In this document: positions 26,473 through 34,872 of the stretch, in pieces
How the letters are laid out: every line of letters begins with the position of its first letter
Numbering within the stretch: the first letter of the stretch is position 1
NCBI RefSeq assembly: GCF_018128285.1
Contig: NZ_CP072380.1
Coordinates: 1,302,001-1,366,000, forward strand
Origin: Atopobium sp. oral taxon 416
Lineage (GTDB): Bacteria; Actinomycetota; Coriobacteriia; Coriobacteriales; Atopobiaceae
Direction: 5' to 3'
Length of the DNA stretch: 64,000 nt
Translations under genes and position numbers: made by a program
The notes under the pieces: model-generated
The model's database searches: none
Seen by the model: only the letters and a program-made list of their open reading frames with translations
Told to the model about the DNA's origin: nothing

Positions 26473-27252
26473 ATGACTCAGCGTTCTCTCAAAGGTTGGA
26501 TCGGCGTCTTTGATTCGGGCGTCGGTGGGATATCGGTGCTGAAAGCACTGGTGGCTGAGCTCCCGCATGAGAACTTCTATTTCTTTGGGGACTCTGCGAA
26601 TGCCCCCTATGGGGAGAAGACGGATGGGGAAGTCTATCAGCTCTCCTCCCGCATCGTGGAGAACTTTCTGGAGCGTGGCTGCAAAGCTATCATTATCGCC
26701 TGCAACACCGCCAGCGCGGTCGCAGCGGCGCCCCTGCGCCACCGATTCCCTGATGTGCCGATCATAGCGGTGGAGCCCGCACTCAAACCGGCGACCTTGG
26801 CGCCGAAGCACGATCGGATTTTGGTGATGGCGACACCGGTGACGCTGAGGCTTGTGAAGTATCACAAGCTAGCGCAGCGGTGGGGCTCCCGCTCCCACGT
26901 AATCTCTCTGCCCTGTCCGGGGCTTGCAGGCAGGATCGAGAAAGGTAACCTCGACGCGCCGGACCTGAAAGCGCTCGTCGAGAAACTCGTGGGGTCCTAT
27001 GCGGGTACTGTCGATTCCGTAGTGCTTGGGTGCACGCACTATCCCTTTATCAAGGGGACAATCCGTGAGGTTGTGGGGGATGTGCCGTTCTTTGATGGGG
27101 GAAAGGGTACTGCCCGGGAGCTCAAGCGGAAGCTCGCCCAGCACGGCCTTCTGTCCTTCTCGTCCGGGCCGGGACAGGTGGTGTTTGACTCCTCAATTAA
27201 AACTGATCAAGAGCTGAAACTGTATGGGTGGTTCTTCCGCCAGGAGGTTTAA
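26473..27252 (+). CDS. murI: Glutamate racemase
   Basis: MurI converts L- to D-glutamate for peptidoglycan. The 259-residue protein has FDSGVGG at 13-19, the first catalytic cysteine in ACNTAS (Cys77) and the second in GCTHYPF (about Cys187). ATG 26473 fits family starts, and upstream in-frame codons lack homologous residues. The ribosome site is weak. A HAD-family phosphatase gene starts 4 bp downstream and a small membrane protein gene follows, so these probably form an operon. Confidence 0.94.
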   Translation: MTQRSLKGWIGVFDSGVGGISVLKALVAELPHENFYFFGDSANAPYGEKTDGEVYQLSSRIVENFLERGCKAIIIACNTASAVAAAPLRHRFPDVPIIAVEPALKPATLAPKHDRILVMATPVTLRLVKYHKLAQRWGSRSHVISLPCPGLAGRIEKGNLDAPDLKALVEKLVGSYAGTVDSVVLGCTHYPFIKGTIREVVGDVPFFDGGKGTARELKRKLAQHGLLSFSSGPGQVVFDSSIKTDQELKLYGWFFRQEV

Positions 27253-27255
27253 ACG

Positions 27256-27930
27256 ATGATTGGAGCCGTTATCTTTGATATGGATGGGCTGCTCGTCGAC
27301 TCAGAACGTCTCTATCTGCATTTTTTGCCGGAGGCATTGAAACGATTCGGCCTGCCCTTTCGTGAGGAAGTCGCCGATAGAACCCGTGGGGTTACCAACG
27401 AAGAAGGAGGGCCCATCGTTGAGGAGATCTACAGTGACTATCCGGGTACCGACGGCTATGCCGTACTGAGCACGCTACAGAAAATCGTCGATGATTATAG
27501 CTTTGAGCATGGGGTACCTGCGAAAGACGGCGCGGTTGAGCTCCTCAACTTCTTGGGTGGAAGACAGGTGCCTCGTGCGCTCGCCTCTTCCTCCGGCATG
27601 GACATCATACGCAATAATTTGGATCACCTGCATTTGACGGAGGCATTCAATGTCTTGGTGAGTGGGAGAGACCCCAGTATCAAGAACAGTAAACCCGCTC
27701 CTGATATCTTCCTCGCTGCTGCCATGCAGCTGGGAATCGATCCTCAGAACACTCTCGTGTTGGAGGATTCCTATGCGGGTGTCAAAGCCGGAGCTGCCGG
27801 TAACTTCAAGACAATCATGATCCCCGACCTTTCTCCGGTAACCGACGAGATGCGCCACCTTGCGTATGGGATCTATCCTTCACTCAACGACGTGACGGAT
27901 CTCCTTGAGATGACGGATATGGATATTTAA
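27256..27930 (+). CDS. HAD-superfamily hydrolase (beta-phosphoglucomutase/phosphatase type)
   Basis: The 224-residue protein has the HAD motif I FDMDGLLVDSE (nucleophile Asp8, acid/base Asp10), a helical cap, motif II ASSSG, a motif III lysine in KNSKPAPDIF and motif IV VLEDSYAGVKAG. This is the subfamily of sugar-phosphate phosphatases and beta-phosphoglucomutases. It follows murI by 4 bp. Substrate cannot be deduced. Confidence 0.9.
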   Translation: MIGAVIFDMDGLLVDSERLYLHFLPEALKRFGLPFREEVADRTRGVTNEEGGPIVEEIYSDYPGTDGYAVLSTLQKIVDDYSFEHGVPAKDGAVELLNFLGGRQVPRALASSSGMDIIRNNLDHLHLTEAFNVLVSGRDPSIKNSKPAPDIFLAAAMQLGIDPQNTLVLEDSYAGVKAGAAGNFKTIMIPDLSPVTDEMRHLAYGIYPSLNDVTDLLEMTDMDI

Positions 27931-27962
27931 CCTGAGCAATACAGACAGAGGTTTGTTGACCT

Positions 27963-28415
27963 ATGGGCAAAAAGAAACTGATGGGAAGCCTGCTTGCGGC
28001 AGGGATCGTAAGCGCGGCAAGTATTGTCATGTATTTTGTGTCACAGAGTGTGGGCGCTTCCAATGAGGCGGTGTTGACCGCCTCAAGCCCGCGACTCTAC
28101 GCTTACATCGTGAGCCTGCCGATGCTTTTGTGGGCCATGGGGTTCGCGGGAGGCATCGTCCTCGACCGCACGCTACACCTGTACACCCTCAACGTGATCA
28201 AGCTGATCTGTCTGGTATTCGGATGGGTCGCCGTTGGTCTCGTGGTTGGTTCCGCGTGGATCGCGCCGCTGATTCCGTCAATGGGACAGCTGGTGCTGGG
28301 CGCCGGACTCTTTCTCGCAGCCTGCCATCCCCTCATTATGCTGGTCATGGGCTTTGTCTTAGGAATCGGGTTTGCCCCTCCCAAGGAACCCTTCTTGGTC
28401 AAGAAATCTGAGTAG
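27963..28415 (+). CDS. Small four-helix membrane protein, unknown
   Basis: The 150-residue product begins MGKKKL and has hydrophobic segments at about 7-29, 44-66, 76-98 and 105-140, with short loops. I do not recognise a family. It lies 32 bp after the HAD gene in the murI direction and may be cotranscribed. The cysteine genes follow after a regulatory gap. Confidence 0.6.
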   Translation: MGKKKLMGSLLAAGIVSAASIVMYFVSQSVGASNEAVLTASSPRLYAYIVSLPMLLWAMGFAGGIVLDRTLHLYTLNVIKLICLVFGWVAVGLVVGSAWIAPLIPSMGQLVLGAGLFLAACHPLIMLVMGFVLGIGFAPPKEPFLVKKSE

Positions 28416-28462
28416 CTCAGCTCTATGGTCGGATCATGAAGACGAAGGGCATTCTGTTTTAA

Positions 28463-28490
28463 TCTAAATTCCTACTTGCATGGTGGGAAT
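28463..28490. promoter_or_regulatory. Candidate cysteine-regulon operator upstream of cysK
   Basis: TCTAAATTCCTACT followed by TGCATGGTGGGAAT contains 14 bases shared, with one difference, with a site upstream of cysE (29633-29660). ATTCC and GGAAT at its ends form a short dyad. Rrf2-type cysteine regulators bind dyads of this kind, but the regulator here is not known. Confidence 0.5.
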
Positions 28491-28614
28491 ATAAGTGACA
28501 TAGTAGTTGACAACGAGCTTGCATTTGCCACACGCTCACCGGTACAGAAGCATGCACTGCATCGGTTGTGGTGACACCCTCGTTTCCAGTCAACGAATGA
28601 GAAAGGTCTTACTG

Positions 28615-29526
28615 ATGAAATTTGCGCAACAGATTGAGGGACTTATCGGTACTACCCCGCTGGTGGATCTCTCCGTCCTCGCAGACAACAAAGCGACAAT
28701 TTACGGTAAGTACGAAGCAACCAACCCCGGTGGATCCATAAAGGACCGTATCGCTCAGGCGATGGTCGATGCCGCTGAGGCAGATGGATCTCTGAAGCCG
28801 GGTGGTACGATCATCGAGCCGACCTCCGGCAACACCGGCGTCGGTCTCGCAATGGTCGGAGCGGCGCGCGGCTACCATGTGATTCTGGTTATGCCTGAGA
28901 CTATGTCCATCGAGCGCCGCAAGCTTGCTGCCGCCTATGGCGCAGAGATTGTTCTGACGTCCGGCGAGGGTGGTATGAAGGGTGCAATCGCGAAGGCAGA
29001 CGAGCTGAAGGCGCGGACCCCGGGTGCGATCATCGCAGGTCAGTTTACAAATCCTGCCAACCCGAAGGCTCACTATCAGACCACCGGTCCTGAGATCTGG
29101 AAAGACACTGAGGGTACCGTCGACGCGGTTGTCGCAGGCGTCGGCACCGGCGGCACCATCTCCGGCACCGCCAAATTCCTGAAAGAGGAGAAGCCTTCCG
29201 TCAGGGGCATCGCTGTTGAGCCGTATGAGTCCCGCGTCCTTGAGGGTGAGCCCGCTGGCCCGCACAAGATTCCGGGCATCGGCACAGGCTTCATTCCGAA
29301 GACCTATGACGCTTCTGTTGTCGATGAGGTTGTCGCAATCACCTCACAGGATGCTATCGACACGAAGAAGAAGCTCTCCGATGGCTACGGCCTTCTGGTC
29401 GGTATCTCCTCCGGTGCGGCGGTCGCGGCAGCCGTTGAGCTTGCCAAGCGTCCTGAGTATGCAGGCAAGGTCATCGTCGCAGTCCTTCCGGATACCGGCG
29501 AACGTTACCTGTCCCTTGACCTCTAA
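28615..29526 (+). CDS. cysK: Cysteine synthase A (O-acetylserine sulfhydrylase)
   Basis: CysK replaces the acetate of O-acetylserine with sulfide to give cysteine, using pyridoxal phosphate. The 303-residue protein has the PLP lysine in NPGGSIKDRI (Lys43), the substrate loop TSGNTGVGLA and the phosphate-binding GTGGTISG. ATG 28615 follows GAAAGG at good spacing. In-frame ATGs upstream would add a Cys-containing extension (MHCIGCG) with no ribosome site. cysE, making its substrate, lies 212 bp downstream with a related upstream motif, so both are probably coregulated by cysteine supply. Confidence 0.95.
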   Translation: MKFAQQIEGLIGTTPLVDLSVLADNKATIYGKYEATNPGGSIKDRIAQAMVDAAEADGSLKPGGTIIEPTSGNTGVGLAMVGAARGYHVILVMPETMSIERRKLAAAYGAEIVLTSGEGGMKGAIAKADELKARTPGAIIAGQFTNPANPKAHYQTTGPEIWKDTEGTVDAVVAGVGTGGTISGTAKFLKEEKPSVRGIAVEPYESRVLEGEPAGPHKIPGIGTGFIPKTYDASVVDEVVAITSQDAIDTKKKLSDGYGLLVGISSGAAVAAAVELAKRPEYAGKVIVAVLPDTGERYLSLDL

Positions 29527-29610
29527 GCCAGAGAACCTGTTTATTGAATGCTGAGGCGGTTCCTTTCTGTAAGGGCCGCCTTACTGCATACCGGGATCAA
29601 TATGTGCTTC

Positions 29611-29630
29611 TGGAATGCAGAGACATTCCA
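29611..29630. promoter_or_regulatory. Perfect inverted repeat upstream of cysE
   Basis: TGGAATG, six bases, CATTCCA: a 7-6-7 dyad just before the shared cysK/cysE motif. It is suitable for a dimeric repressor or activator. Confidence 0.45.
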
Positions 29631-29632
29631 TT

Positions 29633-29660
29633 TCTAAATACCTACTCATTGGTATGAATT
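29633..29660. promoter_or_regulatory. Candidate cysteine-regulon operator upstream of cysE
   Basis: TCTAAATACCTACT then CATTGGTATGAATT matches the cysK upstream site in 13 of the first 14 bases. ATACC and GGTAT form an 8-base-spaced dyad. Confidence 0.5.
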
Positions 29661-29738
29661 TGATGAACACGGATTCTTTTAGGGCCTGTATGGCATACAC
29701 TGTGTAGTATGGGATGTACTAAAAAGGGAGAGGCAGTT

Positions 29739-30443
29739 ATGGGTCAAACACAGACGGTACAGCGGGTATGCGAGGTGAAGCAGCCCTCGCAACGTGTCGG
29801 TCTTTTCCAAGTGATGCGTGAAGATGCAGAAGCCGTCGTGAACCGCGATCCTTCTGTCTCATCTGTGCATGAAGTGGTATTCTTTGCGGCGGGACTCAGA
29901 GCTGTGTGGGCCTACCGTCGCCAGCACTGGCTGTGGACCCACGGGATGCATGGGCTCGCGATGTGGTCGCAGAGCCACACCCGCAAGAAGTATGCGATAG
30001 ACATCCATCCGGCTGCCCAGATCGGCCGCCGCTTTGTCATCGATCACGGTATCGGTATCGTCGTCGGCGAAACCGCAGTGATCGGGGATGACTGCATGCT
30101 CTACCAGGGCGTCACGCTCGGTATGACCGGACACCACGGCGGTAAACGCCACCCAACCCTCGGTAACAACGTTATGGTCGGAGCCCGCGCCACCGTGCTG
30201 GGCAACATCCATATCGGTGACGGAGTGAGGATCGGCGCCAATGCAGTGGTACTGCACGATGTGCCGTCCAATGTGACCGTGGCGGGTATTCCGGCCCACA
30301 TCGTTAAGGACCGTCGCTGTTGGCAGAACCCGAAATTCTCCCTTGTCGACGGCGAGAGCGTGGAACACGCTGATCCGCTGGAAGGTCAGAGAGGGACGCA
30401 CCTCAATGAGGAGGAGAACGAACGGTGGTCCTGCGGCCTCTGA
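29739..30443 (+). CDS. cysE: Serine O-acetyltransferase
   Basis: CysE acetylates serine to O-acetylserine, the substrate of CysK encoded just upstream. The 234-residue protein has the N-terminal helical domain and the left-handed beta-helix of hexapeptide repeats, with IDIHPAAQIG, the catalytic histidines in DHGIGIVVGETAVIGD and in HHGGKRHPTLGN, and VAGIPAHIV. ATG 29739 follows AGAGG, and an ATG ten codons upstream is less likely. The C-terminus, which binds CysK in other bacteria, ends here in CGL rather than the usual Ile. Confidence 0.93.
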   Translation: MGQTQTVQRVCEVKQPSQRVGLFQVMREDAEAVVNRDPSVSSVHEVVFFAAGLRAVWAYRRQHWLWTHGMHGLAMWSQSHTRKKYAIDIHPAAQIGRRFVIDHGIGIVVGETAVIGDDCMLYQGVTLGMTGHHGGKRHPTLGNNVMVGARATVLGNIHIGDGVRIGANAVVLHDVPSNVTVAGIPAHIVKDRRCWQNPKFSLVDGESVEHADPLEGQRGTHLNEEENERWSCGL

Positions 30444-30535
30444 GGTGCGCACTTAGTTTCAAATTGTTTACAAATTTTAATATGTTGTTTCTTGTCCCCC
30501 TCTTTACTTTAGGATTGAACCATATATGACACATC

Positions 30536-30572
30536 TAAACGTTGAGGGGGAGACATATGTCTGCAACGTTTA
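30536..30572 (+). promoter_or_regulatory. Hairpin or operator enclosing the DAHP synthase ribosome site and start codon
   Basis: TAAACGTTG at 30536-30544 is the exact complement of CAACGTTTA at 30564-30572. Between them lie the AGGGGG ribosome site (30545-30550) and the 12-base palindrome AGACATATGTCT (30551-30562), which contains the ATG at 30557. In RNA this gives a 9-bp stem, an internal loop holding the Shine-Dalgarno sequence, and a 4-bp stem with the start codon in its tip. As DNA it is a nested palindrome. Confidence 0.6.
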
Positions 30573-31588
30573 AACGGCGGTTGCCGATTCCAAAAGAGAT
30601 CAAAGCCGAGATGCCGCTCTCCGTGGCCTCTGCGGAGCGTAAAAAGGCAGTCGACGAAGAGGTTGCCGCCATTATCAAAGGTGAGAGCCCCAAGAAGCTC
30701 CTGATCGTCGGTCCGTGCTCTGCGGACAATGAGGATGCAGTGCTCGAGTACGCGAGCCGTCTCGCAAAAGCGCAGGATGAGGTAAAGGACAAAATCCAGA
30801 TCGTCATGCGCGTCTACACCAACAAGCCGCGCACCAAGGGTACCGGTTACAAGGGCCTGCTCCACCAGCCGGATCCGGAAGGGGCGCCTGACCTGCTTGC
30901 AGGCCTCAAGGCAATCCGTCACATGCACCTGCGCGTGGTTGAGGAGACCGGCCTCTTCACCGCCGATGAGATGCTCTATCCGGAGAATGACCGCTTCCTG
31001 AACGATATGCTCGCCTATGTGGCGGTCGGTGCACGCTCGGTAGAGGACCAGCAGCACCGCCTCGTCGCCTCCGGCATTGAAGTACCGGTAGGCATGAAGA
31101 ACCCGACCGGCGGCAGTATGTCCGTAATGCTCAACTCCGTCTATGCGGCACAGCATCCGCAGACCTTCATTTACCGTAACTGGGAAGTGGAGACCACCGG
31201 CAATCCGCTCGCTCACTGCATCCTGCGTGGTTACAAGGGTCTCGACGATATCAACTACCCGAACTACCACTACGAGTACCTGGAGCGTCTGGCAGCAGCC
31301 TACGAGGACGATAAGAACTACCAGAACCCTGCTGTGATCATTGACACGAACCACGACAACTCCGGCAAGCGTCCGCTCGAGCAGATCCGTATCTGCAGCG
31401 AGGTACTCGATTCCGTTGCGCGCAATAAGGATATCGCAAAGCTGTTCCGTGGCTTCATGATTGAGTCCTACCTCGAGGACGGTAACCAACCGATCGGTGG
31501 TGGCGTCTTCGGTAGGTCCATCACCGACCCTTGCCTCGGCTGGGACAAGACGAACAGGCTGATCCACGATATGGCAGATCGTCTCTAA
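30557..31588 (+). CDS. 3-deoxy-7-phosphoheptulonate (DAHP) synthase, AroF/G/H type
   Basis: This enzyme joins phosphoenolpyruvate and erythrose 4-phosphate, the first step of aromatic amino-acid synthesis. The 343-residue protein is a class I alpha DAHP synthase: LLIVGPCSADNEDAVLEYA, the PEP-binding region KPRTKGTGYKGLLHQPDP, the metal-ligand cysteine and histidine regions, and GRSITDPCLGWDKT at the C-terminus. ATG 30557 follows GGGGGA, and a TTG five codons upstream is the only alternative. Which amino acid inhibits it cannot be told. It has its own terminator, and the start codon lies inside an unusual nested palindrome. Confidence 0.94.
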   Translation: MSATFKRRLPIPKEIKAEMPLSVASAERKKAVDEEVAAIIKGESPKKLLIVGPCSADNEDAVLEYASRLAKAQDEVKDKIQIVMRVYTNKPRTKGTGYKGLLHQPDPEGAPDLLAGLKAIRHMHLRVVEETGLFTADEMLYPENDRFLNDMLAYVAVGARSVEDQQHRLVASGIEVPVGMKNPTGGSMSVMLNSVYAAQHPQTFIYRNWEVETTGNPLAHCILRGYKGLDDINYPNYHYEYLERLAAAYEDDKNYQNPAVIIDTNHDNSGKRPLEQIRICSEVLDSVARNKDIAKLFRGFMIESYLEDGNQPIGGGVFGRSITDPCLGWDKTNRLIHDMADRL

Positions 31589-31629
31589 GCTTCAGGACGT
31601 TAGACATACAGCTGGCAGACAGTAATGTG

Positions 31630-31670
31630 AGAAGGCCGAAAGGAATATCCCTTTCGGCCTTCTGTTGTTC
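31630..31670 (+). terminator. Intrinsic terminator of the DAHP synthase gene
   Basis: A perfect 14-bp stem (AGAAGGCCGAAAGG and its complement) with a five-base loop, followed by GTTGTTC, lies 42 bp after the stop codon. Confidence 0.85.
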
Positions 31671-31723
31671 TATGGTGAGAACGTATTGGACTGTATAGGG
31701 CAGGTTGGTGAGGTTGATTCGGC

Positions 31724-32140
31724 GTGAAACTGATCGAGCAGCTTCGTGATAAGAATTCTTGGCTTCACAACCTCATTATGTACGCACTGATCGGCATAAT
31801 CTCCTCAGGGCTCGATTTCACAATCTTCACTCTTGGCAGTACCGTCCTCGGATTTCCCTGGCTGTTCGTGAATATCGTATCGGTGACCTGTGGCATCACG
31901 GTCAGCTTCTTCTTGAACCGGCGCTACAACTTCCGGGTGTTTGACCATCCCGCCATCCGTGCAGTTCTGTTCTTCGCGGTCGGGTTTACGGGGCTCATAC
32001 TCTCAGAGCTCGTCCTTTTCTGGCTCACATCGCTGGCGCTGCCGCTACTTTGGGCCAAATTTCTGTCTTTGATTATGGTCGGATTCGTCCAGTTCTGCCT
32101 GAACCGGCTGCTCTCGTTCGGTATTCACTTTGACAGCTGA
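31724..32140 (+). CDS. GtrA-family membrane protein
   Basis: The 138-residue protein has four hydrophobic helices at about 16-36, 43-63, 82-102 and 108-128, and the family pattern YALIGIISSGLDFTIF then FFLNRRYNF. GtrA-like proteins are linked to lipid-carrier-bound sugar transfer across the membrane in cell-surface glycosylation. It starts with GTG at 31724 behind a distant GAGG. No glycosyltransferase lies beside it. It is convergent with the following HAD gene, 7 bp apart. Confidence 0.85.
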   Translation: MKLIEQLRDKNSWLHNLIMYALIGIISSGLDFTIFTLGSTVLGFPWLFVNIVSVTCGITVSFFLNRRYNFRVFDHPAIRAVLFFAVGFTGLILSELVLFWLTSLALPLLWAKFLSLIMVGFVQFCLNRLLSFGIHFDS

Positions 32141-32147
32141 GGGCCAG

Positions 32148-32966
32148 CTAGTTAATGAACTGCTCGACGACCTCTTTGAGCACACCGTCGTCGCAGCTTG
32201 CCTTTGCGACGTAGTCTGCATCTGCTTTGACATCGTCGTCCGCATTGCTGACGCAGACACCGACGCCGGCTACTTCCATCATCGGCATATCGTTTTGGGC
32301 GTCGCCGCAGGCGATGCTGTCCTGCGGGTCGATATGGAGGAGCTCAAGCAGCTGCTTCAAACCGGTGCCTTTGTCAACCCCGAGCGGATTGAACTCAAAG
32401 TAACGGTTTGAGCTGAAGGTATAGGTGACCTGGTCTTTGAGGTCTTTCGGCATTATGTCGCACATGTGGCGCAGGTAGGGCATACCGTCAGGCTTCACGA
32501 CGAGCATCTTGGCCAGTGGCACATCCTTCAGGAAAGAAAGCGAGTCGTCAGTGAAATCAGTGTACGGCATGTGGCCGCGCAGGTAGTCGATCTCGGACTG
32601 CTGCAGGTGGCTTCCCCACACTTTGCCTGTGGTCTCATAGATGTGAAAACCCACATCGAACTGCATGGCCCAGTCATAGATCGCTTTGACGAGATCGAAG
32701 GGCAGCTGATGCGAGGTAATCGGGGTATCGTCGCTGATCTTATTGATGCAGCCGCCGTTGTAGGAGATCACATAGGAGCCTTCGAGGAGCTCTTTCGGGA
32801 TCGCCGCGCAGCTCTGCAGCACCGAATGGTAAGCACGTCCAGAGGCGGGGACAAAAAGGACGCCCTTGGAGCGCATCTCAGCGATTGCGTCGATGTTCGC
32901 CTGGGGGATCTTGTGTTCCTGATTGAGAAAGGTCTCATCCATGTCTGAAGCAACAAGGCGGTACAT
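32148..32966 (-). CDS. Cof-type HAD hydrolase
   Basis: The 272-residue protein belongs to the Cof/YidA HAD subfamily of sugar- or nucleotide-phosphate phosphatases. Motif I is ASDMDETFLNQE, followed by FVPASGRAY (motif II), the C2 cap, a lysine region with FNPLGVDKGTGLKQLLE, and motif IV in ACGDAQNDMPMMEVAG with the metal-binding aspartates. It is cytoplasmic and divergent from the C69 dipeptidase across about 140 bp. Confidence 0.9.
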   Translation of the reverse strand: MYRLVASDMDETFLNQEHKIPQANIDAIAEMRSKGVLFVPASGRAYHSVLQSCAAIPKELLEGSYVISYNGGCINKISDDTPITSHQLPFDLVKAIYDWAMQFDVGFHIYETTGKVWGSHLQQSEIDYLRGHMPYTDFTDDSLSFLKDVPLAKMLVVKPDGMPYLRHMCDIMPKDLKDQVTYTFSSNRYFEFNPLGVDKGTGLKQLLELLHIDPQDSIACGDAQNDMPMMEVAGVGVCVSNADDDVKADADYVAKASCDDGVLKEVVEQFIN

Positions 32967-33103
32967 ACGGTGTTTCAGCCCCCTCTATCTGTAATCTTCA
33001 CGTCGCCTCTTAGTGTACTCTTATGTTCGCGCTAGGATAAGAACTGCCTGAAAGTGCAGTTTGGGTCCGTATCGAACTGTTAGAGATAAGGAAGTGTTAA
33101 AGC

Positions 33104-34600
33104 ATGCCGTGCACAACATTATTGGTCGGTAAAGACGCGAGCTTCGATGGGTCGACCATTATCGCACGCAACGAGGATTCCGGGAACGGGACCTTCAATC
33201 CCAAACGGTTTGTCGTCGTGAATCCTGAGGATCAGCCACACACCTACAAGAGCGTTCTGGCCCACCTCACGATTGATCTGCCGGACAACCCACTACGTTA
33301 TACCGCGGTCCCGAATGCGATCACCAATGAAGGCATCTGGGCTGAGGCCGGCGTCAACGAGGAGAACATCTCGATGAGCGCAACTGAGACCCTGACCACC
33401 AACGAGCGCGTCTTGGGTGCCGACCCGTTTGTCACCTATGAGCCGGAGAAAGGAAAACCCGGCGACGATGGGTACGAGCCGGAGCTGATCGGCGGCATCG
33501 GCGAGGAGGATATGGTCACGATCGTGCTGCCCTACATCCACTCTGCCCGTGAGGGCGTCCTTCGTTTAGGCAAGCTCTTGGAGCAGTATGGCACCTACGA
33601 GATGAACGGAATCGCCTTCAACGACGTCAACGAGATCTGGTGGCTTGAGACCGTGGGCGGCCACCATTGGATCGCCAAGCGCGTGCCGGATAACATGTAC
33701 GTGACGATGCCCAATCAGCTCGGCATCGATTCCTTTGACTTCGAGGATGCCTTTGGTGAGCGGGAAAACTATATGTGCTCCGTGGACATGAAGCAGTTTG
33801 TGGCAGATAATCACCTGGATCTGACGCTTGAGGGCCACGCCTTCAACTCGCGTGAGGCCTTCGGCTCCCATTCCGATTCTGACCACGTCTACAACACCCC
33901 GCGCGCCTGGGCGATGCAGCGCTTCCTGAACCCGCATGCGATCCAGTGGGACGCGTCTGACGCGCTGCTCACCCCTGCGTCTGATGATATCCCCTGGGGC
34001 AGGGTCCCGGAGCGCAAGGTCACGATCGAGGACGTCAAGTACGCCCTGTCACTGCACTACCAGGGCACCAGGTATGATCCCTACGGCCGTGATGGGGCGG
34101 CGACACGCGGCATGTACCGCCCGATCGGTATCAACCGCAACTCACAGCTTTCCGTGGTGGAGATCCGCCCGGATGTAGACGATCGCTACGCCGCGATCCA
34201 GTGGCTGGCCTTCGGCAGCAACGTCTTCAACGCGCTCGTACCCTTTTACGCGAATGTGACCACGACGCCGGAGTACCTCTCCAATACGACCGCACAGGTG
34301 ACCACTGAAAGCTTCTATTGGGCAAATCGCATCATTGCAGGGCTGGCGGATGCGCACTTCCACGAGTGCCAGGCGGGTATCGAGCGCTATCAGGAAAAAA
34401 TGGGCGGCATCGGTCACCAAATCATCCACGAGACCGATGCGGCGGCCGACCAGCAGGTGGCTGATGTGAAGCCACTCTTGGAAGCCGGGAATCAGAAGGT
34501 AGCGGATTACCTCAAGCGTGAGACTGATTCCTTACTTTCAAAGGTGCTCTATGAGGCTTCGATGGGGATGAAAAACGGGTTCTCTAAAGACGATATGTAA
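33104..34600 (+). CDS. C69-family dipeptidase (PepD-like)
   Basis: The 498-residue protein is an N-terminal-nucleophile hydrolase of family C69. It begins MPCTTLLVGKDASFDGST, where the cysteine at position 3 becomes the catalytic N-terminal residue after trimming, followed by the typical IIARNEDS. It should hydrolyse a broad range of dipeptides in the cytoplasm. ATG 33104 follows AAGGAAG. Its length matches lactobacillar PepD. It is a single transcription unit with a terminator and fits the peptide-using lifestyle shown by pepC and the M32 gene. Confidence 0.92.
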   Translation: MPCTTLLVGKDASFDGSTIIARNEDSGNGTFNPKRFVVVNPEDQPHTYKSVLAHLTIDLPDNPLRYTAVPNAITNEGIWAEAGVNEENISMSATETLTTNERVLGADPFVTYEPEKGKPGDDGYEPELIGGIGEEDMVTIVLPYIHSAREGVLRLGKLLEQYGTYEMNGIAFNDVNEIWWLETVGGHHWIAKRVPDNMYVTMPNQLGIDSFDFEDAFGERENYMCSVDMKQFVADNHLDLTLEGHAFNSREAFGSHSDSDHVYNTPRAWAMQRFLNPHAIQWDASDALLTPASDDIPWGRVPERKVTIEDVKYALSLHYQGTRYDPYGRDGAATRGMYRPIGINRNSQLSVVEIRPDVDDRYAAIQWLAFGSNVFNALVPFYANVTTTPEYLSNTTAQVTTESFYWANRIIAGLADAHFHECQAGIERYQEKMGGIGHQIIHETDAAADQQVADVKPLLEAGNQKVADYLKRETDSLLSKVLYEASMGMKNGFSKDDM

Positions 34601-34624
34601 GGCATACCGCTCAGATTTTCTCAG

Positions 34625-34665
34625 GCGGCAGGTACCAGGAAGTAGTATACCTGCCGCTTGTTTAT
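34625..34665 (+). terminator. Intrinsic terminator of the dipeptidase gene
   Basis: Arms GCGGCAGGTA and TACCTGCCGC enclose a 13-base loop and are followed by TTGTTTATT, 24 bp after the stop codon. Confidence 0.85.
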
Positions 34666-34702
34666 TAAGAGCATGTTTCGTGTTTGTGCAGGTGACAGAG
34701 CA

Positions 34703-34872
34703 TAAAATCAAAAAATAAAGTGGTTAGAACCACTTACGACAAAAGACCACACGTTTACAGAGAAATATGCGAAAACCCTCCTGTTCGGGAATAATAACCA
34801 TCAAACGAGGAGGAGAAGAGAAAAAGAAAGAGGTTCTCGATTTTCAACGATCAGCCGAAGGAGGGAACCACT
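34703..34872 (+). promoter_or_regulatory. Long 5' leader with mutually exclusive pairings around the ribosome site (candidate RNA switch)
   Basis: A TAAAAT box lies at about 34703. AGTGGTT (34719-34725) can pair with the adjacent AACCACT (34728-34734) or with a second AACCACT (34866-34872) directly before the ATG. CCCTCCT (34776-34782) can pair with a decoy AGGAGG (34808-34813) or with the true Shine-Dalgarno AGGAGGG (34859-34865). The two distal pairings are nested and contiguous on the 3' side, masking the whole initiation region. No known riboswitch class is recognised. Confidence 0.5.

Noticed and set aside
28552-28614. Possible cysteine leader peptide (starting MHCIGCG) before cysK
   Set aside because: The frame has no stop before cysK and simply runs into it. 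No ribosome site precedes it and no terminator hairpin follows, so it is not an attenuator leader.
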